Below are positions 29,627 to 38,322 of a stretch of 64,000 nucleotides of DNA, one piece after another. Below the pieces are notes generated by a model. The model ran no database searches. It worked only from the letters and a program-made list of their open reading frames with translations, and had not been told where the DNA came from. Both the position numbers and the translations under genes were made by a program. Source of the stretch: Chloroflexota bacterium (GTDB lineage Bacteria; Chloroflexota; Dehalococcoidia; UBA2979); the NCBI GenBank assembly GCA_003670575.1, contig QWRD01000001.1:1-64000 (forward strand). The letters are read 5' to 3'. How positions within the stretch are numbered: position 1 is the stretch's first letter; the number at the start of each line of letters is the position of its first letter.

Positions 29627-30682
29627 GTGACCGTGGTCGCACTGGATGCGATGGGTGGCGATCACGCGCCCGCCGCAACAGTGGAAGGTGCGATCCTCGC
29701 GGCAGGCAACGGCATTGAGGTGGCACTCGTCGGTGACCGCGCGCTGATCGAGCGCGAGGCGCTGCGCCTCGGTGGGCTCCCCGCCGGCATTCGCATCGTC
29801 CACGCCGCGGATGCCATCGAAATGGGCGAGCACGCTGCGCTGGAGGCACGTAACCGGCGCCAGTCGTCCATGTACATCGGCGTGCAACTCGTCCGCAGCG
29901 GCGAGGCGGACGCATTCGTTTCCGCAGGCAACACCGGCGCTGCGCTGACGACCGCGCTGGTGGTGCTGGGCCGGTTGCGTGGCATCGAGCGGCCCGCACT
30001 GGGCGCGGTGCTGCCCCTGCCGAGTGGTCCCGCGCTGCTGCTGGACGCCGGCGCGAACGCCGAGAATCGCGCGTCACACCTGGTGCAATTCGCGCATATC
30101 GGCGCGGCGTACGCACGGCTGGTGTTCGGGGTGGACGTGCCGCGCGTTGGGCTGTTGAACATCGGCGAGGAGCCTGCGAAAGGCACGCCCGCCACCATCG
30201 AGGCACACGAGACGTTGGCGCGCTCCGGGCTGCGCTTCGTCGGTAACCTGGAGGGGCGCGACATCTTCGCGCACCGCGCGGACGTGGTGGTCGCGGACGG
30301 CTTCACGGGCAATGTCGCGTTGAAGCTTGCGGAAGGTGTCGTGGACCTGCTGCTCGCGCAACTGTGGGAGGCCTCCGAGGCCTCTTGGCGTGCGCGCATC
30401 GGTGCGCTGCTGCTGCGTCCCACGCTCCGGGCCATCGCCAAGCGGCTGGACTATCGACAGTACGGCGCCGCTCCGCTGCTGGGCGTGGATGGTGCGGTGT
30501 TCGTCGGCCACGGGCGGAGCGACGCTCAGGCGATCGCGAGCGCAGTACGTACTGCTGCTGACGCTGCGCAGCGGGGGCTGCGCGATGCGCTGGCAGTTGC
30601 GGTCGCAGGCTTGGCGCCGAGTGGAGCGGAACCGAGTGGTGCTGATGCGGCGCGCGGTCAGCACGCGCCACGCGAGGTCTGA
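29627..30682 (+). CDS. plsX: Phosphate acyltransferase PlsX
   Basis: PlsX converts acyl-ACP to acyl-phosphate, the first step of phospholipid synthesis in most bacteria. The 351-residue product has VALDAMGGDHAPAATVEGA, FVSAGNTGAALTTALVVLGRL, LLNIGEEPAKGTP and VVADGFTGNVALKLAEG. A hydrophilic tail follows the family core. The GTG start has GAGGTG upstream. The fab genes that often follow are absent; a convergent repressor gene follows instead. Confidence 0.96.
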   Translation: MTVVALDAMGGDHAPAATVEGAILAAGNGIEVALVGDRALIEREALRLGGLPAGIRIVHAADAIEMGEHAALEARNRRQSSMYIGVQLVRSGEADAFVSAGNTGAALTTALVVLGRLRGIERPALGAVLPLPSGPALLLDAGANAENRASHLVQFAHIGAAYARLVFGVDVPRVGLLNIGEEPAKGTPATIEAHETLARSGLRFVGNLEGRDIFAHRADVVVADGFTGNVALKLAEGVVDLLLAQLWEASEASWRARIGALLLRPTLRAIAKRLDYRQYGAAPLLGVDGAVFVGHGRSDAQAIASAVRTAADAAQRGLRDALAVAVAGLAPSGAEPSGADAARGQHAPREV

Positions 30683-30688
30683 TCGCTT

Positions 30689-31042
30689 CTAGATTCCTAT
30701 CGGCGGCTCCAGGCTTCCCGGCAACCCATCGCCCACCTCGACGCCCTCGATCGCACCGATGGCGAAGCCTGCTGCGCCGGGGGCGAAGCGCCACCACATG
30801 CGCATGGAGTCGCGGACGGAGTCCATGCGATCCGCCGGGTCGTCGTGCTTGATACACTTGCCGAGGTGCAGATCGAGCACCAGTGCGCCGACAGTGTCCA
30901 CGCCGGAGCGCACCGCCATGAGTTGGGTCACGACGTCCTCACACGGGCGGTCGCTCTCCAGCATCTTGGCGATCCCGCGAATCTGGCCCTCGATCCGGCT
31001 CAGCCGAGCGCGGAGCTGTTCAGGTGAATTCGGGTCGGGCAT
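30689..31042 (-). CDS. csoR: CsoR-family metal-sensing repressor
   Basis: The 117-residue protein is an all-helical DUF156 repressor: LRARLSRIEGQIRGIAKMLESDRPCEDVVTQLMAVRSGVD. The copper ligands of CsoR are present with exact spacing: C34, H59 and C63, which favours Cu(I) sensing over the persulfide (CstR) or formaldehyde (FrmR) subtypes. The tail of about 30 residues is unusual. It is divergent from trxA; a palindrome in the shared promoter region is its likely operator. GAGGTG lies 5 nt before ATG 31042. Confidence 0.88.
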   Translation of the reverse strand: MPDPNSPEQLRARLSRIEGQIRGIAKMLESDRPCEDVVTQLMAVRSGVDTVGALVLDLHLGKCIKHDDPADRMDSVRDSMRMWWRFAPGAAGFAIGAIEGVEVGDGLPGSLEPPIGI

Positions 31043-31057
31043 TAGCGCACCTCGTTG

Positions 31058-31086
31058 TTGACATACCCCACTGGGGTATGTAGGAT
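31058..31086 (+). promoter_or_regulatory. trxA promoter with CsoR-type operator in its spacer
   Basis: TTGACA (31058-31063), 17 nt, TAGGAT (31081-31086) point towards trxA. The spacer is almost entirely the palindrome CATACCCC-ACT-GGGGTATG (31062-31080), a typical CsoR/CstR operator. Repressor on this site would cover the space between -35 and -10. Confidence 0.8.
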
Positions 31087-31114
31087 AGTACCGGAAACCG
31101 CTCTGGCATGTCAA
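31078..31114 (-). promoter_or_regulatory. csoR promoter, overlapping the same operator
   Basis: On the minus strand TTGACA (31114-31109), an 18-nt spacer and TACTAT (31090-31085) drive csoR. Predicted +1 is near 31078, inside the operator at 31062-31080, so the repressor would also block its own gene. The two divergent -10 boxes overlap by two bases. Confidence 0.7.
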
Positions 31115-31199
31115 TCTATCGCCGCTGTTGAATCCACGTGCCGCTGAATTCGCCTGATGCTGAATCGACATCAGTACGGCCAGCCGAAAGGAACTCACG

Positions 31200-31523
31200 A
31201 TGACCCACCCCGCAGACACCACCGACGCGACGTTCGATGCGGACGTCCTCCAGAGCGACACCCCGGTACTCGTCGACTTCTGGGCGCCATGGTGCGGTCC
31301 GTGCCGCATGGTTGCGCCGATCGTCGAGGAGTTGGCGGGCGAGTACGAAGGCCGCGTGAAGTTCGTCAAGCTGAACACGGACGAGAACCCGAAGATCGCC
31401 AGCCAGTTCGGGATCCGCTCGATCCCCACGCTGCTCGTCTTCAAGGGTGGGGAGATCGCTGGCCAGATCGTCGGCTTCCGCCCGAAGAGCGACCTGGCGA
31501 AGCGCTTGGACGCCGTCCTGTAG
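31200..31523 (+). CDS. trxA: Thioredoxin
   Basis: The 107-residue protein has the thioredoxin fold with the active site [21 protein letters not shown] and the cis-proline loop [15 protein letters not shown]. It reduces protein disulfides in the cytoplasm using electrons from TrxB. AAAGGA precedes ATG 31200. The 5' leader is about 107 nt. Expression is probably controlled by the divergent CsoR-type repressor. Confidence 0.97.
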   Translation: MTHPADTTDATFDADVLQSDTPVLVDFWAPWCGPCRMVAPIVEELAGEYEGRVKFVKLNTDENPKIASQFGIRSIPTLLVFKGGEIAGQIVGFRPKSDLAKRLDAVL

Positions 31524-31566
31524 CGTTCGAGGCAGGCGCGCACCAGCGCCGTGAACTCTGCATCTG

Positions 31567-31599
31567 GCAAGATGGCGGGCGGTCAGCCCGCCATCTTGC
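31567..31599 (+). terminator. Terminator between trxA and trxB
   Basis: A perfect 14-bp stem (GCAAGATGGCGGGC and complement) with a GGTCA loop lies 43 nt after trxA, followed by TCTT. It should stop or attenuate read-through into trxB. Confidence 0.8.
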
Positions 31600-31688
31600 T
31601 CTTACGCGGTTCACGCGTGACGTAACTGGTGCGCGCAGCACACCGATCGATCACCGCACGAGGTTGTGCGCGTAGGCAGGACGGGTAG

Positions 31689-32621
31689 ATGGAACAGATC
31701 GACATTGCGATCATCGGGGGCGGGCCGGCTGGCATCGCCGCTGGCATCTATGGGGCGCGTGGCATGCGCCGCACCGTGCTGTTCGAGCGGGCAGTGCTGG
31801 GTGGACAGATCGCTACTACCGGCGACGTGGAGAACTACCCCGGTTTCCCGGACGGGATCAACGGACTCGACCTCGCGCTCGCCATGCATCGGCAGGCGGA
31901 GCAATTTGGCGCGGAGACCCGCTACGAGTCGGTGACGGCCATCCGGCAGGAGCCGCCGTACATCATCCTCACCACCGACGAGGGCGAGGTGCAGGCGAAG
32001 ACGGTGATCGTCACCGCCGGCGCGGAGCCGAACAAGCTCGGCGTGCCTGGCGAGTCAGAACTCGTCGGCAAGGGCGTGTCCTACTGCGCGACGTGTGATG
32101 CGGCCTTCTTCCGCGGCGTCCCGGTCGCGCTGGTCGGCGGCGGCGACGCGGCGCTGGACGAGGCGCTGTTCACCACCCGTTACGCGTCCAAGGTGTACGT
32201 GATCCATCGACGAGACACGCTGCGCGCCTCGCAGATCCTCCAGGATCGCGCGCTTGCCCACCCGAAGATCGAGTTCATCTGGGACACGGTAGTGGAGCAG
32301 GTGAACGGCACCGATGCCGTGACCAACCTCACGCTGCGAAACCTCAAGACGGAGCAGACGAGCGAGTTGCCGGTGGCCGCGATGTTTGTGTTCATTGGCC
32401 AGACGCCGAACTCGGACGTATTGGGTGGGCTGGTCCCGCTGGATAACGGCGGGCACGTGCTGGTGAACCTCTGGATGGAGACGCCGGTGCCCGGACTGTT
32501 CGCGGCTGGCGACCTACGCGCGGAAGCGGCGAAGCAACTGGTGTCCGCGGCGGGCGACGGCGTGACGGCTGCGATTCGGGCCGAGCATTACATCTCCGAT
32601 CACTTCGATCACCGAGAGTGA
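31689..32621 (+). CDS. trxB: Thioredoxin reductase
   Basis: The 310-residue flavoprotein has the FAD motif IAIIGGGPAGIAAGIYGAR, GGQIATTGDVENYPG, the redox motif YCATCDA, the NADPH motif VALVGGGDAALDEALF, and GLFAAGDLRAEAAKQLVSAAGDG. In the last motif the usual acidic/basic pattern is somewhat altered but the FAD-binding Asp is kept. It passes electrons from NADPH to TrxA. A terminator separates it from trxA, so it may have its own weaker promoter. Confidence 0.95.
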   Translation: MEQIDIAIIGGGPAGIAAGIYGARGMRRTVLFERAVLGGQIATTGDVENYPGFPDGINGLDLALAMHRQAEQFGAETRYESVTAIRQEPPYIILTTDEGEVQAKTVIVTAGAEPNKLGVPGESELVGKGVSYCATCDAAFFRGVPVALVGGGDAALDEALFTTRYASKVYVIHRRDTLRASQILQDRALAHPKIEFIWDTVVEQVNGTDAVTNLTLRNLKTEQTSELPVAAMFVFIGQTPNSDVLGGLVPLDNGGHVLVNLWMETPVPGLFAAGDLRAEAAKQLVSAAGDGVTAAIRAEHYISDHFDHRE

Positions 32622-32840
32622 TTCCCGTGAGACGTCGGTGTCCTTCGATCAGCGGGTTTCCGCTTATCGGGCGGATGGGCGTTCAAGAGATCGGCGTCAT
32701 GTGCTGAGTTACTGCGCTCCCCGCGGTCGACTGACGCAAGGGAGAAGGCGTCGGTCTGCTCCGCTCGCGTTTCCGCGGGAGCAGGCGCCAGTCCGCAGCC
32801 CATGCGACGCGGCCGTGCATTCGCGTTCGGAGAGTGTTGA

Positions 32841-34493
32841 GTGAGACGTGCGCTATGGGCGGTGGCCGATCAGCTCGCCGCGTTCGATCTCTATCACCTT
32901 GCGGTGGCGATGGGCATCCTGCTTGGCGTTTTTGTGCGCGCACAGTACACGCTGGGCGCCGACTTCCCGCTGAACGACGGGGGCCTCTTCTATCAGATGA
33001 CCCAGGAGATCCAGCTGGCTGGATATGCGCTGCCGGCGTTCACTCACTACAACCAGGCCGGCATCCCGTTCGCATACCCGCCGTTTGGCTTCTACCTGGC
33101 GGCGATCGTGGACCAGTTGAGTCCGATGACGCTGATGGACGTCTTCCGCTTCCTGCCGCTTGTCGCTACCTCGCTGACGCTTCTCGCGTTCTTCTTTCTC
33201 GCGCGCGATGTGCTGCGCACGAAGTTGGTCGTCGTCGTGGCGGTATTCTCCTTCGCTCTCGTGCCGCGCAGCTTCATCTGGCTGCTGATGGGTGGGGGCG
33301 TCACCCGATCGCTGGGGCTGCTGTTCGCGGTGCTGGCGCTGCACCAGGTGTTCTTGATGTACACCACCGGTCGCTGGCGCTACGCCGCCACCACTACGCT
33401 GTGGGCTGTGCTGACGGTGTTGAGCCACCTGCAGACTGGCTCATTCCTCGCGTTCAGCTGCCTGCTGTTCTTCACTGCGTACGGGCTACACCGGCGAGGC
33501 GTGTTCACCTCGGTGGCGGTGGGGGCGGGGACGCTGCTCTTCACCGCGCCGTGGTGGGGGACGCTCATCGCTCGGCACGGCGTCGCGCCGTTCGTTGCCG
33601 CGAACGCGACCGGCGGCTCGATCTTTTCCGATAGCACGCTGCGCGCCTACCTCATTGAGTCTGTGCTACGGCTAGGGACCACCAGCGAGCCGCTCTTCCC
33701 GCTGATCGCCACGCTTGCCTTCATGGGTGTCCTCGCCTCGGTGACGACGAGGCGCTTTCTGTTGCCTGGGTGGTGGGTAGCCATCATCCTGCTCGACGCG
33801 CGGGCGTTTCCCACCTTCTCTACGGTGCCGGTCGCGATGCTCGCGGGCGTAGGACTCGCGGACGTCGTGCTGCCCGTGGTGATGCGTCCCCTCCGTGGCG
33901 GCACCTGGGGCACCGACGATGCGACAGCGGACGAGGAGCATCTGTTCGAGGGGATTGCGGTCTCTCGGCTGCTGCGCTCGTGGGCTCCGGTCGTGCTCGG
34001 CGTTTTCCTCTGGTACGCGACCAACGGTGCGCTATTGCGAGCGGGCGAGACGCCGGCGTTGGTCGCACTCTCACCGAGCGAGCGACAAACGATGGAGTGG
34101 GTGCGCACGAGCACCGGCCCCAGCAGCCGTTTTCTTATCATCACGAGCGAGAGTTGGCCTACAGATAAGACGTCCGAATGGTTCCCCGTGCTGTCGGATC
34201 GGGTGAGCGTGGCTACGGTGCAGGGCTACGAGTGGGTAGCCGACGGTGCCTTCGCCACCCGGCAGAACGACTATGCTCTCGCGCAGAACTGCGCGCTGGT
34301 AGATGCCGATTGCATCCGAGAGTGGTCGAAGCTCACCGGACTGAGTTTCGACTACCTGTTCATCCCGAAGCCGGATTACGGCGTCTGCTGTGTACGGTTG
34401 ATTCTCTCGCTACGCAACGATGCACAGTTCGCCCTCGTCTATGATGGCCCCGGCGGGATCGTGTTCCGGGCTGGTTCGTCGTCTCAGAAGTGA
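32841..34493 (+). CDS. Multi-spanning membrane protein, GT-C glycosyltransferase-like
   Basis: The 550-residue product has a first hydrophobic span near residue 20, a loop with PLNDGGLFYQM (an acidic residue where GT-C enzymes carry catalytic Asp) and HYNQAGIPFAYPPFGFYLAAI, then about ten hydrophobic spans and a soluble C-terminal part of ~180 residues. This layout fits GT-C or mannosyltransferase-like polyprenyl-phosphate-sugar transferases. The GTG start was chosen from the GGAGAG upstream. Specific function unknown. Confidence 0.65.
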   Translation: MRRALWAVADQLAAFDLYHLAVAMGILLGVFVRAQYTLGADFPLNDGGLFYQMTQEIQLAGYALPAFTHYNQAGIPFAYPPFGFYLAAIVDQLSPMTLMDVFRFLPLVATSLTLLAFFFLARDVLRTKLVVVVAVFSFALVPRSFIWLLMGGGVTRSLGLLFAVLALHQVFLMYTTGRWRYAATTTLWAVLTVLSHLQTGSFLAFSCLLFFTAYGLHRRGVFTSVAVGAGTLLFTAPWWGTLIARHGVAPFVAANATGGSIFSDSTLRAYLIESVLRLGTTSEPLFPLIATLAFMGVLASVTTRRFLLPGWWVAIILLDARAFPTFSTVPVAMLAGVGLADVVLPVVMRPLRGGTWGTDDATADEEHLFEGIAVSRLLRSWAPVVLGVFLWYATNGALLRAGETPALVALSPSERQTMEWVRTSTGPSSRFLIITSESWPTDKTSEWFPVLSDRVSVATVQGYEWVADGAFATRQNDYALAQNCALVDADCIREWSKLTGLSFDYLFIPKPDYGVCCVRLILSLRNDAQFALVYDGPGGIVFRAGSSSQK

Positions 34494-34644
34494 GCGCGCT
34501 GAGGGACATCGTCGTGCAGGGCAGGGAGCTGCTGCGATCCGAAGCTGGTCGAACCGCGACCGGCTCGAGGCCTAGGACAACCTGAAAGACTCCACGCGGC
34601 GCTCAGTCTTCGCAAGTATGTGGGGCGTCCTTACGGCGTATTAT

Positions 34645-34687
34645 CCGCGTGATTTCCCTCTACAACTGTCCAGGAAACCCGGTCCGG
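34645..34687 (+). repeat. Right-end remnant of an IS3-type element
   Basis: The sequence ending CTGTCCAGGAAACCCGGTCC-GGTACA matches the end at 38273-38298 (CTGTCCAAGAAATCCGGTCC-GGTACA) with two differences, and the preceding CGCGTGATT matches CGCTTGATT there. Read on the other strand it starts TGTACCGGACC, like many IS3-family ends. The rest of this element is gone. Confidence 0.6.
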
Positions 34688-35075
34688 TACATCCGCTGCG
34701 ACAACGGTCCGGAGTTTACCGGGCGGATGCTCGACCAGTGGGCGTACTTCCACCACATCACACTGGACTTCTTGCAGCCGGCCACGCCCACGGAGAACGC
34801 TTTCATCGAGTCGTTCAACGCCAGATTGCGGCGGGAACTGCTCAGCGCGCCGTGATTCCTGTCGCTGGCTGATGCCCGGCAGCGGACAGAAATCTGGAGG
34901 AACGAGTACAACGAAGACCGACCGCATTCATGGCTCGGGAACCTGTCCCCGCAGGAGTTCGTGAGCAGCCAGATACCCGAAACGGTCGCATAGCGAATGG
35001 ACGAGATCCGGGGTGACAACCACAACCAGCGCGGTGCTCACTCTGCGACTGGACCTGTTCAAAGGGGGCAGGTCA
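34688..35075 (+). pseudogene. IS3-type transposase (OrfB) C-terminal fragment with right end
   Basis: From 34688 the frame reads IRCDNGPEFTGRMLDQWAY, then PTENAFIESFNARLRREL, the C-terminal half of a DDE integrase core with its second Asp and Glu. An in-frame TGA at 34853-34855 interrupts it. The same frame then continues [21 protein letters not shown] to a stop at 34993. A possible terminal repeat (CTGTTCAAAGGGGGCAGGTCA) ends at 35075. The N-terminal half is missing, replaced by the end of another IS3-type element. Non-functional. Confidence 0.8.
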
Positions 35076-35172
35076 CTGTCGGTGTAGTCATCATCCCAGG
35101 ACGGTCGGGTCCATTCAGCGCGTTCCGTTACGAGGACTTGTGTGCGCAGCGCTCGTAGCATAGGGCTGAAGA

Positions 35173-35207
35173 AGTGGGAAAGGGCCGGATTCCGGCCCTT
35201 TCCCACT
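35173..35207. terminator. Perfect 16-bp hairpin downstream of the transaldolase
   Basis: AGTGGGAAAGGGCCGG pairs perfectly with CCGGCCCTTTCCCACT across an ATT loop. On the minus strand it is followed by TCTTC and lies 180 nt past the transaldolase stop, so it may terminate that transcript. It could also belong to the neighbouring IS debris. Confidence 0.5.
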
Positions 35208-35385
35208 GACGGACCCATTGAACAAAAGGGGTTTCGTCAGTGCCTCTGATCTTCCGGTTGGGCAGTCCGGTGATTCTCAGTCTCTGCCAGACCGGCAATA
35301 GCAGCGGCCGGGCCTCCAGTTATTCGGAGATACGGACTCCGGATGCGCGCCGGTCATGGCGCCATCCGGGTAGTGGGCACGTGTG

Positions 35386-36075
35386 TCAACGCGGTGACTG
35401 GGGTGCCTGTGCAGCCAGCCGGACGGCGCGCGCATCCTCGTTGAAACCGCGGACGGTGTCCCTGCTGTAGCGGTGATCGATCAGCTTTTCCAGCAGTGCA
35501 GGCGGGACGGTGATGATATGGGCGCCAGCCTCTGCGGCGTCCTGAACGTTCATCGTCTCGCGCACGCTGCCCACGATGATCCGCGCGTGCAGGTCCCAGC
35601 GGTCCAGCCATTCCGCCGTGCGGCCAATCACCGCCGCGGCGTCTCCGCCCTCGTCCGCAATGCGACCGGCGAAGATGCTCACGTAGGCTGCACCCGCCTT
35701 CGCCGCCAGCATCGACTGTCCGAAGGACATGATCGCTGTAGCGTTGACTTGGATCCCCTCCTGCGCGAGGGTGTGGATGACACCGAGCGCCGGGCTGCCG
35801 GTCTCGTTGATCACCGGGATCTTGATGACGATGTTTGGCGCGAGTGATGCCAGCTGCCGCGCTTCCACGATCATCTCGGTGAAGTCATTCGTCGTGACCT
35901 CGGCGCTAAGCGGCAGTGGGCTGATGATGCGCGCGATTTCTCGCGTATGGCCGACGATGTCCGTGACACCGCTGCGCATCATGATCGTCGGATTCGTCGT
36001 TACCCCGTCTATAACGCCGTAGTCCAGCCAGCGCTGAATCTCGTTGAGGTTTGCGGTGTCGAGAAAGAGTTCCAC
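35386..36075 (-). CDS. Transaldolase, small (TalC/Fsa) type
   Basis: The 229-residue product is the short transaldolase/fructose-6-phosphate aldolase type: ELFLDTANLNEIQRWLDYGVIDGVTTNPTIMM, the Schiff-base lysine in NIVIKIPV, VNATAIMSFGQSMLAAKAGAAYVSIFAGRI, and AHIITVPPALL. It is a (beta/alpha)8 enzyme of the non-oxidative pentose phosphate pathway. It is intact although flanked on both sides by IS remnants. Transaldolase versus aldolase activity cannot be separated by eye. Confidence 0.92.
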   Translation of the reverse strand: MELFLDTANLNEIQRWLDYGVIDGVTTNPTIMMRSGVTDIVGHTREIARIISPLPLSAEVTTNDFTEMIVEARQLASLAPNIVIKIPVINETGSPALGVIHTLAQEGIQVNATAIMSFGQSMLAAKAGAAYVSIFAGRIADEGGDAAAVIGRTAEWLDRWDLHARIIVGSVRETMNVQDAAEAGAHIITVPPALLEKLIDHRYSRDTVRGFNEDARAVRLAAQAPQSPR

Positions 36076-36407
36076 TCTCAGCCTCCTTCAGTTCGAACGT
36101 CCGGCTCCTGACGGAGCCCCGTACATCGCTGGCGTCTATCGTGGGGCATCCGGGCTGACTCTGGCCAGCCCCGTCCGACACCGTGCTAGCTGTACTGAAC
36201 ACCGAGGTGTGAGACGCGGCTGATGGGCGGAGGCCGCCGATTCGGGTGTGCGCCGCCCCGGATTCCTAGCAGGGAGTTGAAGAGCGACCGGGTGATGGTG
36301 GCGTGATTCGGCGAGCACCTGCCGGGCATGCGGTAGCGGGGAATGCAAGTGATGTGGGACTCGGTCGGTGGTGACTGACGGGAGAATTCACCCGCAGAGG
36401 CGGAGGC
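36076..36407. other. Intergenic region upstream of the transaldolase
   Basis: This 332-nt stretch separates the transaldolase start from the end of the IS5-type transposase. No convincing gene, RNA or terminal repeat was found. It must hold the transaldolase promoter and the left end of the IS, but neither could be fixed. Confidence 0.5.
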
Positions 36408-37474
36408 TCAAGCGGGACGGGCCTCGATGTTGGCGATGCGCACGAGGTTGTAGGCCGCTGTCGTGAAGGTCGCCCACAGCTGATTCTTTGCCAGCCCGAT
36501 GCAGCGGCGCTTGCGACCGTTTCCAGTCGTCTTGATCCACCCGCAGCACCATTCGACACGTTTCCGTATGCGCTGGCTGATGGCGTAGCCAGCGTGCCGG
36601 GTGGTGCGCCAGTCGATCGCATTGCGACGCCCGCTGGTGTACTGGGTCACATGCGGCGTGACGCCCCGGTCGCGCAGTGCCCGCACGAAGGAGCGCGTGT
36701 CGTACCCCTTGTCTGCTCCCAGCGTTGCCCGCTTCCCTGCGGTTCGTCGTCGGTCGAGTATCACAAGAGCGGCGTCACGCTCTGCCGTGCCGGTCTCATG
36801 GTTGATGTGGAGGTCGAGGATGAGCCCGTGCCCCGCGTAGCACAGGCGCGTCTGCTGGCCCTTCCCTTTGCGTGCCAGCCGGGCCTCAGGGTCGGTCCGC
36901 GAGACGTGCGTCTCGTTCGTGCGCTGCTGCCCGCGGAAGTCCACGTCTGGATTCTTCCCGCCGCCCTGTGCGTGTGGATCGCCCCGTCACGCGGTCGGAC
37001 GCTCTTCAGCGAGGCCAGCGCCTGCAGCAGCGTCCCGTCGACGGTGAAGTGCTCCTCCGAGATGGGCTGGTGGCGCTGCGCTTCCTGCGTGACCGCCGCC
37101 AGAAACTGCTCAGCTGCAGCATGTTTGAGCAGTCGCTGCGGATTCTTCGAGAAGGTCGTGTGGTCCAACGCAGGGTCACTGATGTTGAGACCGAGGAACC
37201 ACTTGAAGAGCAGGTCATAGTTCAGGCGCTCGCAGAACTGCCACTCGCTGCGCAGCGAGTACAGCGCCATCAGGAGCGTGCCCTTCAGCAGGTGCTCCGG
37301 TGGCACCGAACGCCGACCGCGGGGCGCGTACATCGGGGTGAAGGTCGGCGACAATTCCGTCAGCGCTGCGTCGGCGATCTCCCGAATCCTCCGAATGGGA
37401 TGACCAATCGGTACCAGGTCATCGGGCGTCACCCCGAGCAGCATGTTCTCTTGGCGCTCATCTGGTCCTTGCAT
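36408..37474 (-). pseudogene. IS5-type transposase, frameshifted
   Basis: The N-terminal part (start ATG 37474, with GGAGGG upstream) has the DUF772 domain: IGHPIRRIREIADAALTEL, PEHLLKGTLLMALYSLRSE, FKWFLGLNISDPALDHTTFSKN, then VDGTLLQALASLKS. Near 36950, just before the expected NPDVDFRGQQRTNETH, the frame shifts. The second part continues in another frame with GADKGYDTRSFV and VEWCCGWIKT, the later catalytic Asp and Glu. Together they would make a DDE transposase of about 355 residues. Probably dead, though programmed frameshifting is not excluded. No clear terminal repeats were found. Confidence 0.8.
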
Positions 37475-37604
37475 CACGCCCTCCTCGCTTTGAGGACATG
37501 ATCCGGCGTGACACTCGCATCCGCTCGATTGTGAACACCCTGTTCGGCACGGCGGCTGCCACCTCGGCCGTCGGCAGCGAAGCGTGGCTCGCGCGCTCCG
37601 TGTT

Positions 37605-38298
37605 CGTCGGTGAAGGCGAGCGCAAGGTCCGGGCACGCGTGCGTGTGGGCGGCGTCCGGACCTTGCACGGCCGGGTGCAGCGACCGATGCGGGATGCAGG
37701 TGCATGACGGGACGATCCGCACCGACAAGCCGGACGAGTTGCGGGGGAACCGACGCCACCGCTCGCTTCACGGCGGCAGAGGGGTTCGCCACGGTCTTCA
37801 TTACGGTCGACCATTGCACGCAGAAGTGCATCGGTGCCCACGCCGCACGTCCACGTCCCGGCAATCGCTTTCAGGCGCTGGAGCCGCTCCGTCAGGGGGC
37901 CGTGAGCACTTCGGGAGCTACGGGCGAGACATCGCTGCGGGGTTCTCGCTGTGCCACGACCACGGCAGCCAGTACATGCGCGACCATTTTCAGGACGAGC
38001 TGCGCTTCCTGGGCATCCGTTCCACACCGGCGTTTGTCGCCACTCCCGAGGGCAACGGCTGTGCCGAGCGCTTCATCCGCACCCTGGAGGGGCAGTTGGG
38101 GTGGATCGAGACCTTCGCCACGGTCGAGGAACTCCGCCTCGCGCTTATCGCCTTCACGCAGCGCTACAACGAGCAGTGGCTGGTCGAACGGCATGGCCGC
38201 CGCACGCCGTCGGCTGTCGCACTGCATGCGATTCCACCACCGGAGCGGCCGCTTGATTACAGTATCTCCCTACTGTCCAAGAAATCCGGTCCGGTACA
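37605..38298 (+). pseudogene. IS3-type transposase (OrfB) remnant with several frameshifts, plus right end
   Basis: Pieces of one DDE integrase are spread over three frames: GERKVRARVRVGGVRTLHGRV, HDGTIRTDKPDEL, then GTDATARFTAAEGFATVFITVDHC, and finally EHFGSYGRDIAAGFSLCHDHGSQYMRDHF through PEGNGCAERFIRTLEG. One break is an extra G in a G-run near 37745; another is near 37896. An IS3-like end lies at 38273-38298. The element starts beside an IS5-type transposase that may have inserted into it. Confidence 0.8.
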
Positions 38299-38322
38299 GA
38301 CCCATGAAGGCGCAGCTCTTCA

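Noticed and set aside
32750-32800. Inverted repeat CTGCTCC...GGGAGCAG after trxB
   Set aside because: Stem is short and interrupted, with no U-tract; not strong enough to call a terminator.
35173-35207. Hairpin as an IS608-like or REP element
   Set aside because: Only one copy in the window and no associated TnpA-Y1 or RAYT gene; a terminator is simpler.
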